In this document: piece by piece, positions 46,007 through 58,248 of the stretch
Layout: every line of letters starts with the position of its first letter
Numbering within the stretch: position 1 is the first letter of the stretch
NCBI GenBank assembly: GCA_963920525.1
Contig: OY986436.1
Span: 10,557,001 to 10,621,000 of the forward strand
DNA length: 64,000 nt
DNA from: Dichetophora obliterata
Lineage: Eukaryota; Arthropoda; Insecta; Diptera; Sciomyzidae
Direction of reading: 5' to 3'
Translations under genes and position numbers: made by a program
The notes under the pieces: model-generated
Told to the model about the DNA's origin: nothing
The model's input: only the letters and a program-made list of their open reading frames with translations
Databases searched by the model: none

Positions 46007-49000
46007 TTTGTTACTAAAACATCATAATTCTGTAACAGTTTTTTTTTCGTTATTTGTAAATGTTAAAAATTGTCCGGTATTTCATGCTCTGATTTTCCAT
46101 GCTCTGAGAAGCTTATCGTCATATAAAATGCAAGAAGACGTAACATCAATAAATCGAATCCGAAAAAATTCAAAATCGATTTTTTGATTAATTATGAAAA
46201 TGTCATTGGCAACATATCCATAGCAATTTGGATATAAATATTTTATGTCAGACCTTTGGTTTTTTTAGCGATAAAATTGTCGCTACTTCACATTTTTTCG
46301 ATATTTTTATAGGAAACTTTAAAAACTTTTAAATTTATAAATTTTAGTGCAATGAGAATTTGCTTATAAATGAGCAAGTACAACTTGAACTCATCGTGTA
46401 AGCATGAAAATAGCAATACAGTGTTGTTAAAATTAATTTATAAAAGCTATTTTAGACCAAGAGTCGGAAAAAAACACTTGCACTGTTCTTTCAGCTGTGT
46501 GCTAGTGCACGCACATATAAGAGCGACAAAGACAGACAGAGTTCACGATGCACGCTTGCAGAGGCGCTGGTCCACACTGTTTTAGACATATCCAAAGCAT
46601 TTTACAATTGACAAAAACTACTTTTGGCCAAAAGTACCAAAAACTTCGTTCCTTTTTAAAAACACTAGCCAATGAAATAAAAAGAACTGTACTCAATATG
46701 ACTTCGGTCCGTTAAGTAGATTTTGAGAATTTCTGTTCACTACGAAAACACGTGCGCATCTCACAAATTTGTTAATACTTTTTTTTATTATAAATTTAAC
46801 GATATTTTTAACACATACATTAGAATTTGTAGATAATAATATCATGTTGGGAAATATAGCACGAATTCTGCGGTTGCGTTTAGATGGTAATAATATTTAA
46901 TTTGTTTTCAAAAAAGTACATTTAGCTTGATTTTATTTAAAAAGCATTAAAGTTTTTATAAAACTGTTGCTTGCATTTTACATTTTGAAGAAGCTTTTGT
47001 CAATCTCTATCCTTGTTGCTAAATTTTGTTAATTTTTCACAAAAAAATGCCTTTTTATAAAAACTAAATCATCAATGATTTTTTGTTAGTTTATTTACTC
47101 CATCACAAAATATGTTATTTTTACATTTCTAAGTTATTTATTCTTCTGTCCTTTTATATATGTCTTACATGTTACATGAGAAACAAAAATTATTTTTATG
47201 TTTGCGCTTTGTTCCCAAAAATGTTTTTTAATTCTTTTTTGTAAGCCATCCACAGAGAACATTATATTTTGTAAAGAACTTTCTTGGCAGGATTTTTAAT
47301 ACCTACTAACAATAAAATAATAAACATTTTTTCCGCACTGCCTTTATATAACATTCAATCAATTTATTGTAACAAAACTTTAAAGAAAATGTATTTCTTA
47401 AAGCATGTTAAACAGTTGAATTGAACATAGGAAGCCTTTGAATGTTTGTATAGTAAAGTTAAATGTTTTTTTTAGAGTTAAGCATTTAGCACAAGGAATT
47501 GGATTTTCAAATAAAATGCCGAAATTTAACTTATTTTGAGTTCCGTAAAATAAAAAAAATGCGTTCTTTGCATATATATATATATAGATAAATATAATTT
47601 GTTCTGTATTTCAAAGTTTCAAAGAGTTTCCGTTAAAAATTAAGCAAGTTCATTATCATCATCTGTTTGTTTTTAAAAGATTAAAATTTATACATAATAT
47701 TAAAGAGATTTTTCATTATAGTCTTAGCTTAAGTAGAGACAATTGTGCATTATCAACAAACGATACTAATGACAACAATTCATTTAACTAGAGCATAGAA
47801 ACTTTAACTAAAGCTACATAAAAGCATTATTAAAAAGTCTAAAATAGATTCTAATTAGATGTAATATATATATAAATATATAAACATATATTTTTAATAT
47901 AAAACAAAGCTTACATAATTTTAAGTAAAAACATGATTTCAAACTTATTAACTATGCTGCTAAAATATATTTAAATAAAAAATTACTTAAAAGAATATAC
48001 ACACATCGCAAAAGTTCTGAAAAAACTTTTTCGTATACCTTATGCTATGGATTTTGTATAGAAAATCCAGAATCGAATATATCAAAATGTAAATATGCAA
48101 TAATTTTGTCATGTAAGAACTTAAAAATATTCACGGTATGTCTGCAATAAAATGCCTTGGAAAACTCCAAGTTAAGTGATGGTAAACTCTTGAAAGCAAA
48201 TAATGTATTATTGTTTCAACAGAGATATTTATTTCACATGATGGGCAGCAATCAAACAAAGGATAGGCAAATGTTTTAAAGGCATGAAGATTAACACAGA
48301 ATATTGACGAAGTACTGAAGACCGTTACACCTGTCAGAAAATATGTGTGAGAGAATAAATGTGTTATGCTTGATCAGATTTTTACAGAGACAAAGATAAA
48401 AAAACATTTTGGCTGATTATACTGAGTTTTTTGATTCTATTTCAAAGCTGTTGAAGTATGACTAAACACAATTTTTGCTGATAAGTGCAAAGGACTTAAG
48501 ACAGATCTTTAATCTTTTTAAACCTTTAAAAAAATGTCATCTGAGATATTAATTAGCTGGGGTAGCAAGATTTGAGATACATAAAAACATTTACATTAAA
48601 ATACAATTAATACAGCTCTTTATTTAAATGTAAACGAAAAGTAAACAAATTACTTTACCAATATACATAAAAAGAACATTTTTATACACAAAATAGCGAA
48701 ATGAAGAATCAAAGTGACAACAAAAACAGCAACAGCAACAACAATTCTATTAAGGAAAAGTAAATTTAGCAAAACTAGGCTAAAAATAAACTAATTGAAA
48801 TTATATACATTTATATGTAGTGCAGATATATGTATATATATTTAACTATATTAACACATAACTAAATTAAAATTTATAATTTAAAACCTCTTTTCTAGTT
48901 TATTAAGTTGTTTGTATATATTAAAATGTTAACAAAACTAGACACCGATATATTTTTGTAAACTGAACAAGAACAAGTAAAACTAATTGATTTAAAACAG

Positions 49001-49770
49001 AAAAATCAATTAAGAGTTCATAGCCAATATAATAATACATATACATAAGCAACACTAAATTAACATTAAATTTAAATAATAAATAAATTTTACTAAACAA
49101 TTATTGTAGTTGTACTAAGTGTAATTATATTTTGTACAAACTAAAAGAGGACGAAAACATAGAAATTTAATTTATATATACATATATATTGTAACGATTA
49201 TTAAAGATAATGAATGCATTTGTAAGAAAAGTAATTAAGAAATCAAGAAACTAATACAATTACCAAAGTAGTTGATAATTTAAAAATAAAAATTAAACTG
49301 AAAGAAAAACAAAAGCAGACATAAAATTTTATTTTATTTATGTTAATTTTCCAGAAGACTTCAGAAACAAATTTAACGTTACCAAGTTTTGCAGATATCC
49401 GAAGTAGAAATAGTTATTATAAAGTTTATGAAGATCAGCATCTGTGATAAGATTTTAGAGACTCAGGATATGTGGAAGACATACTTAGCCAAAAATAGAT
49501 GAAAGAGTTCTGCATTTCTTAATTTTCCAGTTAATTTAATAGCAGCTATTGAAATTTACTACCTATGGAAATTTATTTGTCAAAAAATTGCGAAACTCAA
49601 TAAATAAAATTTTTATTTTTGCAAAATACACAAATTCCGAATTATTTAAGGAAAAAAATTTATAAGTATTAGGGCATCGATGACATGTCAATATTTGAAT
49701 TGGCTAGCGTCAAAAAGTTTTAAATACAACCGGTGCAAAACTAATGGTACTCCTACTAAAACATACTCCT
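46007..49770. other. 3.7 kb of AT-rich sequence, no gene seen
   Basis: Longest stretch without a recognised repeat. 47500-49320 has TATATA tracts, CAA-rich runs (48720-48745) and many AATAAA hexamers, a composition much like the lilli 3' UTR, but no coding exon ends nearby on either strand. It could be a 3' UTR of a gene outside my recognition, or plain intergenic DNA. Confidence 0.4.
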
Positions 49771-49771
49771 G

Positions 49772-49903
49772 CTTTACACTCATCAAGACTTGACGGTCAA
49801 GTGTTACCTTTGTTGATGAAAGACGCGGACATCAACGTAAGAGAGTAGGAAGTTCAAAAGGGAATGACCAAGAATTGATGTCAAGTCTTGACGAGTGTGA
49901 AAG
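49772..49903. mobile_element. 132-bp MITE
   Basis: Imperfect 23-bp inverted ends ctttacactcatcaagactt(gac) and (gtc)aagtcttgacgagtgtgaaag; one mismatch. Contains two further caacgt/acgtt and tcaagt/acttga motifs. Confidence 0.75.
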
Positions 49904-50544
49904 AGGTCATAGTATAACACTTAAACAACTTCTGTATGCTTTAATACAGCATGTCTTATTGTCTTTGATATAAACATTTAATTAGATCTACTTGGTTGTA
50001 ATCCAAGAATTATCAGTTCGAATAGTTACAAAATCCTATTCCTATAAGTTGTTTTCCAACTAGGGCAGCAGGTCTTTAGACCAGCCCACTTACACCATAT
50101 CATTGGCCACATTCTATCCGAAAAAGGTTCATGTAGAGAAGTAGCATAAAATATTTTCGCTATTTAAATTGTGACAGCTCAAGGAACATGTTCTGTGAGC
50201 GTATACCATTCAGCCTGAAAGTTCCGCAACATGTTACTTTGCTACCTGAGCGCTTTTTCGGATAGAATGCAGCCATTGTTTCGTTGTGAAACCACAGAAT
50301 GGAAGAAGGTATTAATCAAGTGAAACTTTTGTGCAGGATGTTCTTAATGTAGCAGAAGCTGTAGAAACATGTTCCATGAAATCTGAAGCAAGTGTTATGC
50401 CTTGAACCCAGTCAAATCAAGTTACTAAGCGTTTCCCTTCACAAACTTTTCCTACCACCACCAACTACAACTTTTCGTCGTAAATTGATGTGTTTTAAAG
50501 TTCCTTTGATTAGAAATAAGGAAAGAAAAGTTATAGCGATGGAC

Positions 50545-50625
50545 CATGGCCAGGCCAGGATTCGAACCCGGGACCCCTGAGTGAGTCAAGCGCGATAGAA
50601 CAAGACTATTGAAACCGCCTTTTTC
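50545..50625 (-). repeat. tRNA-like sequence (degenerate tRNA or SINE head)
   Basis: On the minus strand a canonical B box ggttcgaatcc sits in gtcccgggttcgaatcctgg. Upstream, tagtcttgttctatcgcgc resembles an A box, and an anticodon-arm-like cttgactcactcagg lies between. The acceptor stem does not pair convincingly, so I do not call a functional tRNA. Confidence 0.45.
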
Positions 50626-50819
50626 CCCAACTAATGAGAAATAAAAACGATTTCGAGAAAATCAGTGATTTCTAGTAAGTAAACATTTCGCAAAATTTCG
50701 GTGTTGCAAGATTTAAAAAAATTTAACTTGATTACGAGGAAAAGGTTAAAATATTTATATTATTTTTAAAAAGAAGCTTTTTTATTGCTGAGCTCTGTGC
50801 GTTTCAAAGAAGTAAGTTG

Positions 50820-51143
50820 AGGTCGAATACTGAACTTCGAGGCTGTGCGACCTATTACTCCAAAGCTATTCGATATAGCAAATTTGGGTTGTATGGGAGG
50901 TGCTCGCCCCTTGTCCAACGTCCGTAAAATGTTATTAGTGAATACATAATTCTGAGACTGTGCGGCCTAATAGGCCAAGCCATTCGATATGGCAAATTTA
51001 AGATAAACGGGAAGTGCCAAGCCCCTTTTCCAACACACGTTAAATGTTTTCAGTAAAATGGCACGTGTCAATTGTGGTCGAATACCTAATTCCTAAGCTG
51101 TGCAGCCTGTAATTCCAAAGCTATTCGATATCAGAAATTTAAG
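50820..51143 (+). repeat. Three tandem units of ~115-140 bp
   Basis: Landmark ctgtgc(g/a)(a/g)cc followed by attccaaagctattcgatat-like sequence at about 50844, 50957 and 51099. Abuts the foldback element to the right. Confidence 0.7.
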
Positions 51144-53093
51144 CCGAAGGAATTGTCGATATATAGTTTAGTTATTGAGTTATCAATTTTTAAAACAAAT
51201 GTCCACTTTATGAAACTTATGTGGAAATTCGGCTATATCTTTCCTAATGCTTAACCGACCTTAATGATTTGGGTACCATTTGAAAGAAAATTGATATATC
51301 TTTAAGATAATTGATACAAAAAATCATTTATTTTCAATCCGGTTGCGATACAGACGGTTTTTAGTATATTCTAATTTTTGTTTGCATAAACCATTATTTC
51401 GTTTAAAAATTCTGTTATTAAGGGGAAACAAAACCATCATATATTAAAAGCTGAGACAATGACCTTTTGTTTAATGTATAGTATGTAAAGATTTTTCCCC
51501 CCATTGTTGCTGTATTTCTCATTTTTTTATAAACTAGGTTGAACAGTACAATGATATGGTTTTTCTTTTAACTAATCGTTCATTTTAAAAATACAGTTTT
51601 GATATACTAATAGTTAAAATATGATTCATTGAAAGAATAATCAATATATCGGTTAAATATCGAGTTATCGACTTTTAAATTTTTTGCAAACGTTCATTTT
51701 ATTATAAAATGAAATACATTCCTTGAGAAAATTAATTTCCCTAGTAATGAATGTTCTTATCACTATTTCGTACGAGGGAAAATAAATTTGATGATGGTGT
51801 TTTTTGTGATAAAATTGTTTTCCTTTGTACGCAATATTTTTATTACTGTTCCGTACAAGGAAAAATAAATTTTTATGGTGTTTTTTACCGTAAAATAATG
51901 TGCCCTTGTACAGAATGTTGTTATAACCGAATTTATTGTGGGATTATGTTCTCTTTTTTTTCGTATGAACTTTTTCAAACTGGCCATAATCACAAATCCA
52001 ATTTTGGATTGTGATCCAATCCAATAAAATCCAATTTGAGGGTTGTAATCCCTAAGCAGCGGGCAGAAATCAAATATCAAAAATTTAAAAATAATATAAA
52101 ATTGCTTGTAAAAAAAATTATAAAAATTAAATCATTCTTGCAAAAGATTTTTATCAAAAGTAATTTAATTACCCTAAAAACGACACATCAATCTTTTGAA
52201 TCGATTAGATTATGACAAAAATATAAATGTTTACTTAAACTGTTACTTAAAAGATTAGTTAAAAACAAAAAAACCATATTATAGTACTGTTGAACCTGCA
52301 GTAAAACAATGGAGAAAAAAGATCAACATATTATACATCAAACGAAAATTCATTGTTTCAGCTCTTAATATATGTTGGTTCTGTTTACTCTTAATAACGG
52401 AATTTTTAGAAAAAAATAAAGGTTTTATGCAAACAAAAATAGTAATATGCATAAAGACCATCTGTAGCGTGACCGGGTTGGAAAGAAATGATTGGTTTTA
52501 TCTTTTATTTTAAAGATATACAAATTTTCTTTTGAATGGTAACTGAATTAATCTTATTGGTCAATTACTAGCAAAGATATAGCTGCATATTTATATAGAC
52601 TTTGTAAGGTAAAATATTATTTTAAAAATCGATAGTTCGATAACTAATATGCTGCTGAAATGATCCTGCTGATCGTGCATGATGCCTTGGACTGCAGCTT
52701 GGTTAAAATGCGAAATTATTTTATACATACATACATATTAAAAAATCAAACAAAAATACTGAAAAGCTCACTGACATTTTTAAATTTCAAAAATTCACAA
52801 CTGAAATGAATTTATTATCTCATTTAGAAAAAGTTTTGGTGTGTGTTCTGTAGCTCATATCGTAAGGCGATTGAATTATAACCACAAGGTGGTGAGTTCA
52901 AGTCTCAACAATATGGACGGATTTTTTGTTTTTTTTTCATGAAAAAAATTCAAATTTTGAAAAATTCATTACTGAGGGTTTTTACAAAAAAAGAGAGAAA
53001 AAAAAAGGATAAAAAATGAGTCAAGTTTATCGAATTTTTTGCGGAAAAAACAGCGATAATTATTTTATTTTGAGTTATCGATAATTCCTTCGG
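51144..53093. mobile_element. ~1.95-kb foldback element with ~400-bp arms
   Basis: Outer ends ccgaaggaattgtcgata and tatcgataattccttcgg. Inner arms 51190-51530 and 52290-52640 are long inverted matches (for example tttttgtttgcataaa and tttatgcaaacaaaaat; attctgttattaag and cttaataacggaat). A 393-bp tRNA-like repeat (52674-53066) is inserted near the right end. The central 51740-52060 has cgtacgaggg/cgtacaagg motifs and a ccaatt-rich stretch. No transposase seen. Confidence 0.8.
52674..53066 (+). repeat. ~393-bp repeat with internal tRNA-like promoter, copy 1
   Basis: Near-identical to 56134-56528. About 175 bp in, gttctgtagctcatatcgta resembles a tRNA A box, and ggtgagttcaagtctcaaca a B box, with an intervening attataacc anticodon-loop-like segment. 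A poly-T run follows (52920s). A SINE-like or Pol III-derived repeat. Confidence 0.75.
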
Positions 53094-53349
53094 TCAATCT
53101 TATTTTCTCAACGAGTTCTACGAAACTGCATTTTCAGATCTTTGCTCCACTTAAACCGTAATTGTGCCAACATTTATACGCAAGCTTTATTTATTGATCG
53201 ATCAATCACCATGTTAACTTTAATATTAAACAATTGCAGCCACCTTGTGGTCTCAGGCATTTGCATTTCGAGTGTTGGCAACGCGGACATTCAAATGCAC
53301 TCAAATGCCCCGGCGAAGTTTGAACGGAAATCGGCTCAAAGCTAGGACT

Positions 53350-53653
53350 TTTTTTGTGTAGCGCAAAATACGTTATTCTTTTTTACTTTGCGCGTTAATT
53401 ATTGATTGTTCGTGTAAGTTTGTGAATATTTCTGATAAAAATTAATAACCAAAAAAAGTGAATACAAAAAATAAAATAGAAGCGTTGTATTGGCGAAAGA
53501 TCTTAAGGCTTTGAGCCACAGGCTATGAAATAGTGGCAAGAGTAGCAACATAAAGCGGTAAGAAACTGCGTAGGAGTTTTAACGTGGTCCTAATTGCGTG
53601 TGTGAGCCAGTGGAATAAAAAAAAATAGATGTACAAAAATTTACGCGAAAGAT
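53350..53653 (+). promoter_or_regulatory. Probable 5' UTR of the 53654 gene
   Basis: Sequence here is less AT-skewed and free of repeats. It includes an overlapping upstream ATG (53629) whose 13-codon frame ends in TGA past the main start, which could damp translation. The ATG context (agatATGaag) is only moderate. The transcription start is not identifiable. Confidence 0.4.
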
Positions 53654-54519
53654 ATGAAGCATCACTTTGAACAGCTAAATGCAACAGCGAGATATCAACA
53701 GCGACAACGACAGCAGCAACAACATCTGCAGCAGCAGCAACACTTACAACAACATCAACACCTGCCGCAGCATTATTCTATCAGTGTCTACAACAATTTT
53801 GGATTCTGGCCTTCAAACGCAATACCGCTAGCAGCACCAGCAGTAGCGTCATTGCCAGCACTCGCTGCCGCTTCAATTTATGCATTGCATGAACCTCTGC
53901 CGCCACTAGTTGCGCCACTCCAGCCACTCGCAATTGCTCATGAGCGGCGTGCACCATCAACTAGGTCACAGTCTATTTGCTCTAATTTGTCGCTACCATC
54001 TTTCATGCACAACGCTGAATATAGCAGTAATTTAAACAGAGAAAATAGCAACGCTTCCGTCGCAGCAGCCACAACAATTGATTTCGGTGTTGTCGATCAG
54101 CCAATGCGGCAGAACTCGGCCAACTTCGCTGCAGCGTCAAACTTTAGCGCAGCAGATGCTGCTGCCATCTTTCCACCCACCACAGCATCATCACGTGGGG
54201 CTGCATATGCGAGGGCCACTTCCGCTCCGCTGAATTTGGATTTTCCTCAAAAGATAATTTCACGTGGTCGTGTGTTTGATTACGGTAATTTTGAATTCGT
54301 TGACATAAAGAGTGAAGAACTTGCACCACATCGACTTCAAAATCAACAAAATTTACAACAGGTACGTGCACAAAACTCTCTATTGCACAGCTCTGATTCG
54401 GATGCAGAAGATTCAGACTCTGAAAAAAATACAAATTACGATCGCATCAACAAATCGGCTGATCCGCTTCGCTTTGATGCAGCGCCAATGATGTCAGGTA
54501 GAGGTTATGGCAGGAAACG
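53654..54519 (+). CDS. First coding exon of an unrecognised Gln/Ala/Ser-rich protein (partial gene)
   Basis: I do not recognise the protein. Seen: an ATG at 53654, first Met after an in-frame TGA at 53603, opens a frame with strong coding character: a Gln/His-rich N terminus (residues 10-40), an Ala/Pro-rich stretch (55-100), a Ser/Asn-rich middle, the motif SRGRVFDYGNFEFVDIKSEE (about 210-230), an acidic-serine patch HSSDSDAEDSDSEK (about 248-261) and a basic GRGYGRKR end. The patch resembles CK2-type sites, which suggests a regulatory or RNA-associated protein, but that is inference. The exon should leave through gtaagg at 54520 (phase 2); using the stronger gtaagt five bases later would instead retain a TAA at 54521-54523. 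Later exons are not seen in the remaining 9.5 kb. Confidence 0.7.
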
Positions 54520-54524
54520 GTAAG

Positions 54525-55037
54525 GTAAGTATTAGCATTATCATTAAGAAGATGGCGACATTTTTTATGTGTTCTATGCAATATCTGTTTATAATAGTAA
54601 ATAAGGGTTAAAATGATCCTGCTTTTAAAAGAGTTTTTTCGATTATAAATTTGATGATCTCGAATATTTATGTGGATCATTAAATATATTTAATGTGCTT
54701 TACTGAATTCTACTATGCTCATTTTTGGTGTGCCACTTCTAAACAACACAACACAAAACAAACCAAAACAAAACTAACCAAAACAAACCAAAACAAACCA
54801 AAACAAAGCAAAACAAAGCAAACCAAAACAATCTATCTGATTTTATCTGTTGTCCCAACTGTTGTTGTTATTGCTTAAAAGTCTAATAAGAAATTGATGC
54901 TTTAGTGTTTCTGATTTTTGAATTTATGCTTGTTTATGGTAACAGAAAAATGAATTGTAAGCTATTGAAATTTTGATTGCATTTAGTGTGAATACGTTCT
55001 AACCATTATATTTGATTAATTAACAAAAGAATTTCTT
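54525..55037. other. Probable first intron, A-rich microsatellite
   Basis: Holds a (CCAAAACAAA)n-like tract at about 54745-54830. No exon seen. Confidence 0.5.
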
Positions 55038-55039
55038 TA

Positions 55040-55566
55040 CAGAATTTTAAGTTTGAACCGTTGGAAAGGTAATTGAAAAGACTTTAATCTAAAAATAATT
55101 TTGATAATTTTTCGTGGTTAAGGTTTCTATCCCTTAGAGGATAGTTAAGAGTTAAAGGTTGTAGTAAGATAATTGATTTTGAAGTAAAGGTTCGAAGAAC
55201 ACTATATAAAAATTCAAAATAACTTCATTCTTTAAGCTGGCAAAATTACCTTTTCCAGCTATGGTATATAGACATTTTAACATCTAAACAAAAATTGAAA
55301 TTAAAAATATATTTTTGTTAAGATATTAAAATTATCATATTTTATATTAACCCATTGAGTTCCCACACTAATTTTTATATTATTGAAAAGGTAATTTTAC
55401 TAGCTTTAAGATATTTCGAATTTTTGAATGGTGTTCTTCGAACCGCTACTTCAAAATCAATTACCTTAACACAAGGGATGAAACCCCAAACCACAGAAAT
55501 TTCCTAAATTTTTTTTAAATAAAGTTCGTTTAATTACCTCTCCAACGATAGTTCAAACTTAGCATT
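55040..55566. repeat. Foldback repeat with ~220-bp arms
   Basis: Left arm: aagtttgaaccgttggaaag, aattgattttgaagta, ggttcgaagaacac. These are mirrored at 55370-55566 (gtgttcttcgaacc, tacttcaaaatcaatt, gatagttcaaactt). Spacer ~100 bp. A tempting 26-bp exon at 55043-55068 (tttctttacag ... gtaatt) is part of this repeat. Confidence 0.75.
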
Positions 55567-56133
55567 CGGTTAAGAAGTGTTTGAGATATGAATTTTCGTA
55601 GAAACGATTTTCGACGTTTTTGCCGATTTTTGTCAGTTTTGTGCACCCTCCGCCGAAAATCACGCCAAACTTTTTCCTCCAATGTAAGTTTTTTATTTCC
55701 GTCGGTGATGGTCCATGAAAAATTTGACCGAAATCGGATATGATCATTCTGTAATTTAAACACGTTTTTATTAGCTTCACTTCATGTCTGTCCTGTACAA
55801 ATCTTGGAATCCATTTTTAACCAACTACAAATTAAAATGTAGCTCAGAACAATAATCACTTATTTTCTTGTGTTTACGTTTATTTGTTTGCCCAGTAGTC
55901 CAAGTCTGAAATAAATCTTGAATGAATCCTGCACGATTTTTCTTCTTCTTTAACGAAACATGCTGATTCGCTTATACATTTCGTTGACGAAAATCTCATT
56001 TAAAAGTTCTAAATTCGTGCACTGTTTGAAAACTTTCTGTTTTCGATGAACGAAAAAAGACCGATTTGTCAAAGAATTATCGACAAATGTATCTCATGCA
56101 GTAAGTTTCTTAGAGAAATCATCATGAAATATT
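55567..56133. other. No gene seen; includes a GC-richer dispersed-looking stretch
   Basis: 55590-55740 (gccgatttttgtcagttttg, ccgtcggtgatggtcc) looks like a repeat remnant from base composition, with no second copy in the window. Confidence 0.3.
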
Positions 56134-56528
56134 CGTGCATGATGCCTTGGACTGCAGCTTGGTTAAAATGCGGAATTATTTTATACATACATACATATTA
56201 AAAAATCAAACAAAAATACTGAAAAGCTCATTGACATTTTTAAATTTCAAAAATTCACAACTGAAATGAATTTATTATCTCATTTAGAAAAAGTTTTGGT
56301 GTGTGTTCTGTAGCTCATATCGTAAGGCGATTGAATTATAACCACAAGGTGGTGAATTCAAGTCTCAACAATATGGACGGATTTTTTGTTTTTTTTTTCA
56401 TGAAAAAAATTCAAATTTTGAAAAATTCATTACTGAGGGTTTTTACAAAAAAAGAGAGAAAAAAAAGGATAAAAAATGAGTCAAGTTTATCGAATTTTTT
56501 GCGGAAAAAAACAGCGATAATTATTTTA
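56134..56528 (+). repeat. ~395-bp repeat with internal tRNA-like promoter, copy 2
   Basis: Direct copy of the above, only a few substitutions and homopolymer differences. The unit ends cagcgataattatttta in both, after which the flanks differ, which defines the boundary. Confidence 0.75.
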
Positions 56529-56621
56529 ATATTTTTCTGTATGCATATGTAAATTGTAATCATAATTACAAAATAATTACTATTTTTTAAATAAATTTAA
56601 AAATTTTATGAGGTAAAGAGA

Positions 56622-56674
56622 AGTGGTCGGAGTTTGGTTACGTTAACATTTCGTACGTTCCATACTCCGACCAC
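56622..56674. repeat. Short palindrome AGTGGTCGGAGT...ACTCCGACCACT
   Basis: Exact 12-13-bp arms around a 25-30-nt spacer. The gtcgga motif recurs near 57060, 58713, 58738 and 58770, on both sides of the pogo-like relic, and may represent subterminal sites of that element. Confidence 0.5.
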
Positions 56675-57184
56675 TTGGTCGGTAATGGGATTTTTACGCT
56701 ACGTAGAAATATAGAACTTTAGTGCTTGATTAAACTTTTAACGTTAAATTCTTGTGAGAATATTTAATATACACATAATTTAACTTTGGAGAACCTGTAT
56801 ACGACCTAGTTTACGTCAATAAGCTTTGTCGTAATTTGACTTAAAACTTATACGTTCTTATCTTATTTTCCTGTTTGAACATATAATTATATTTCAATTT
56901 ATATTTCAACTTTACATTAATTTTTATTCTCTTTGTGTATTCTTTGACAGTCGACGGTACATTCAAGTTTATACTGCAGTTATTTACAAATTTAAAAAAA
57001 ATTATAAAAAAAAATACATCTGAATGCCTCAACGCAATTATTAAAAACAAATTTAGTGCGGTCGGAAATAGGGCATATTTAATTTTCTATATTTCTGTTT
57101 CCGTCCGCTTCGGTTGGATACTAGTATCCACAAAGTGTCTATAGTGCGACCGCTTGTTCTTGTTAACCATCATGACTTCCAAAA

Positions 57185-58022
57185 AAGTTTAACGTTCCTC
57201 GCAATAATCTGAAAAAGGCTTTAATTGATGTAAAAGAGAAAATTGTAGTATTAGGCAAGCTGTCAAAATTAACAGCGTTCTAAAGACTATCTTAATAGAC
57301 CTTTTACAAAATAAATACAAAAGTCCTGAAAATGTTGGTAGTCCGACAGTGTTAACATCAGAGGAAGAAAATAGTCTAGTCAAATGGATAGTAGAAATGG
57401 GTGAAATGGGATTTCCTGTAACGAAAACTCAACTAATCGATTCTGTTCCAATGCTAATGAAAATCATAAAAAATATGTTAAAATATGATTCGATAGTATT
57501 TATAGACAGAAAATAAAAGGAAACCTGATATGGAAAAACCATCAGAGTATATAAATAAAATTATATCCTACAGTTGCCACAAGTGAAAAATTCATGGAGC
57601 ACCAAAGAAGATTCGAGGAAGAAAAACATACAGAGGAAGAAAAACTTACCAAGGAAAAAGATAAATTAAATAGAGCTCAAAGACAAAAATACAACTTGAA
57701 AAATAAAGAAACTAAAAAAAGAGTATTACAAATATTTTAAACTTAAAATTACGGAAGTAATAGAGGACAAAAGAGAAAGAGAACAATATTCAAAAGGAGC
57801 ATACTATATGTTATCATCCGATAGGAAGGGAAATATGTTGCTGGAATAGTAATATAAACTACTTATAATGCCTTAAATGTGAAGACAGTGAACATGATTG
57901 GAAACTTCTGTAAATGGCCTGAAAAAGATGCGATGTGTAAAATTCAAAGTTGTTCCTTAACGCCCTATCGTGTTTACTATAATGTCCCTGAACTTAATGA
58001 TCTTCGTAAGAAATCTGATTAA
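57185..58022 (+). pseudogene. pogo/Tigger-like transposase relic, catalytic core deleted
   Basis: Plus strand: NVPRNNLKKALIDVKE (57195-57240), then a frame shift into RENCSIRQAVKINSV and LIDLLQNKYKSPENVGSPTV, then LTSEEENSLVKWIVEMGEMG and FPVTKTQLIDSV up to a TAA near 57515. These are the Psq-type and CENP-B/Tc5-type helix-turn-helix domains of pogo-like transposases. After a gap, 57590-58020 gives a Lys/Glu-rich tail (FMEHQRRFEEEKHTEEEKLT) and a terminal WPEKDAMCKIQSC segment. The DDE core is missing. Confidence 0.7.
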
Positions 58023-58248
58023 TGTTGGTTTTTATACTTAAAAGTACATTTCTTAGGTTTCCACGTTTTTAAAATTGAAATATTATTTTTAAACAACTAA
58101 TTCCTTATTATTTTTATTTTTTAAATGATCTGAGTAAGAAATGTGATAAATATTAGTTGTTCTAAATTTATAATTTTTTTTTCAAAACTTAAAGTTTTTA
58201 ATCAAAATCGTAAATTGGAATTGACTTTTACGTTTATAATAAACAATA

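Noticed and set aside
50545..50625. A functional tRNA gene on the minus strand
   Set aside because: The B box is perfect but no seven-base-pair acceptor stem or convincing D arm could be folded; treated as tRNA-like.
52838..52935. SINE starting at the tRNA-like head
   Set aside because: Identity between the two copies begins about 165 bp upstream of the head, so the unit is larger than the SINE-like part; reported as a repeat with an internal head.
55043..55068. A 26-bp micro-exon with good acceptor (tttctttacag) and donor (gtaatt)
   Set aside because: The sequence is one arm of the 55040-55566 foldback, with a mirrored copy at the other end, so the splice-like sites come with the repeat.
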